Shown here: in pieces, positions 63,861 through 64,000 of the stretch | How the letters are laid out: the number at the start of each line of letters is the position of its first letter | Position numbering within the stretch: position 1 is the first letter of the stretch | Assembly: GCF_004570845.1 (NCBI RefSeq) | Contig: NZ_SPQZ01000005.1 | Coordinates: 1 to 64,000 of the forward strand | Source: Orlajensenia leifsoniae | Lineage (GTDB): Bacteria; Actinomycetota; Actinomycetes; Actinomycetales; Microbacteriaceae | Direction: 5' to 3' | Length of the DNA: 64,000 nt | Translations under genes and position numbers: made by a program | Notes under the pieces: generated by a model | What the model saw: only the letters and a program-made list of their open reading frames with translations | Databases searched by the model: none | Told to the model about the DNA's origin: nothing

Positions 63861-64000
63861 TCACTCGTCGAGCCTGGCGCGACGGATGCCGCCCTCCGGT
63901 GCCTGCACCCACACGCGCCCCGCTCCGGCACGAAGTGGAGGAGGCAGCTCGCGCACGCGCGTGAGCTGCCTCACCTCACTCGTGCTGCAGCCGTCGAACA
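63861..64000 (-). CDS. Possible C-terminal end of an unknown protein, cut by window edge
   Basis: On the minus strand a frame is open from the window edge to TGA at 63863-63861. It encodes about 46 residues ending LRAGAGRVWVQAPEGGIRRARLDE. The ending looks protein-like, the gene would be convergent with ald, and a terminator lies between them. No family can be named from so little sequence, and a chance open frame is possible. Confidence 0.4.
   Translation of the reverse strand, partial: FDGCSTSEVRQLTRVRELPPPLRAGAGRVWVQAPEGGIRRARLDE

Noticed and set aside
63941-63972. Hairpin GAGGCAGCTC / GAGCTGCCTC as a terminator
   Set aside because: It lies inside the probable coding end at the window edge and has no gene end at the right distance, so it is more likely a coincidental coding palindrome.
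1-64000. tRNA genes, CRISPR arrays, prophage or transposase genes
   Set aside because: None was recognised when reading both strands: no CCA-ended cloverleaf-like sequence, no regularly spaced repeats with unique spacers, no integrase or transposase motifs. A dedicated scan (tRNAscan, CRISPR finder) was not possible.

Overview
This 64 kb window comes from a high-GC actinobacterial chromosome, most likely Microbacteriaceae (an inference). The grounds are strong G/C at third codon positions, MEP-pathway isoprenoid genes, and the conserved actinobacterial backbone dxr - rip1 - ispG - proS - nusA - ylxR - infB - rbfA - truB - ribF, all on the minus strand. About twenty genes also have a TAnnnT box 6-7 bases before the start codon and no Shine-Dalgarno (SD) sequence. 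Family-level placement is not proven. No tRNA, rRNA, CRISPR array, prophage or insertion sequence was seen.

Layout. 0-5.3 kb: tail of an HNH endonuclease, divergent NCS2 nucleobase permeases (AzgA-like and UraA-like), and a Pit phosphate transporter with a small membrane partner. 5.4-13.9 kb: NUDIX hydrolase, 6-phosphofructokinase, SNF2-type helicase, GNAT, CsoR/RcnR-family regulator, glycerophosphodiesterase, and a three-gene SRPBCC/SDR/small-protein operon. 13.9-18.4 kb: a deoxyribose catabolic operon with a SorC/DeoR regulator, DeoC, a full aldehyde dehydrogenase and a truncated dehydrogenase-like partner. 18.6-28.2 kb: MFS exporters, a TetR/efflux divergon with clear operators, truB and ribF with two small membrane proteins, PanE, a P-loop kinase and MutY.

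28.3-35 kb: translation and transcription core (rbfA, infB, ylxR, nusA, proS). 35.1-43.6 kb: PadR regulator, a histidine kinase/response regulator pair, an exported low-complexity protein, a TetR/pseudo-hydrolase divergon, ispG, and two paralogous lipoproteins. 43.8-54.3 kb: thiolase, a 1272-residue membrane protein with a zinc ribbon, site-2 protease Rip1, an epimerase-like protein, dxr, an acyltransferase and a secreted lysozyme-like protein. 54.3-64 kb: CGNR-type regulator, OsmC, then a nitrogen block of GABA aminotransferase, asparaginase, a polyamine-type ABC transporter and alanine dehydrogenase. The C-terminal end of an unknown gene may run off the right edge.

The genes form several functional groups: purine and pyrimidine uptake; deoxynucleoside sugar breakdown to glyceraldehyde-3-phosphate and acetate; polyamine, GABA, asparagine and alanine use as nitrogen sources; and the MEP pathway beside regulated proteolysis. 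The most notable non-coding structure is the widespread leaderless promoter architecture, including two divergent gene pairs whose -10 boxes overlap. There are also four dispersed palindromic elements, three of them between convergent gene ends, an efflux operator that fills a promoter spacer, and a hairpin that would bury the infB ribosome-binding site.
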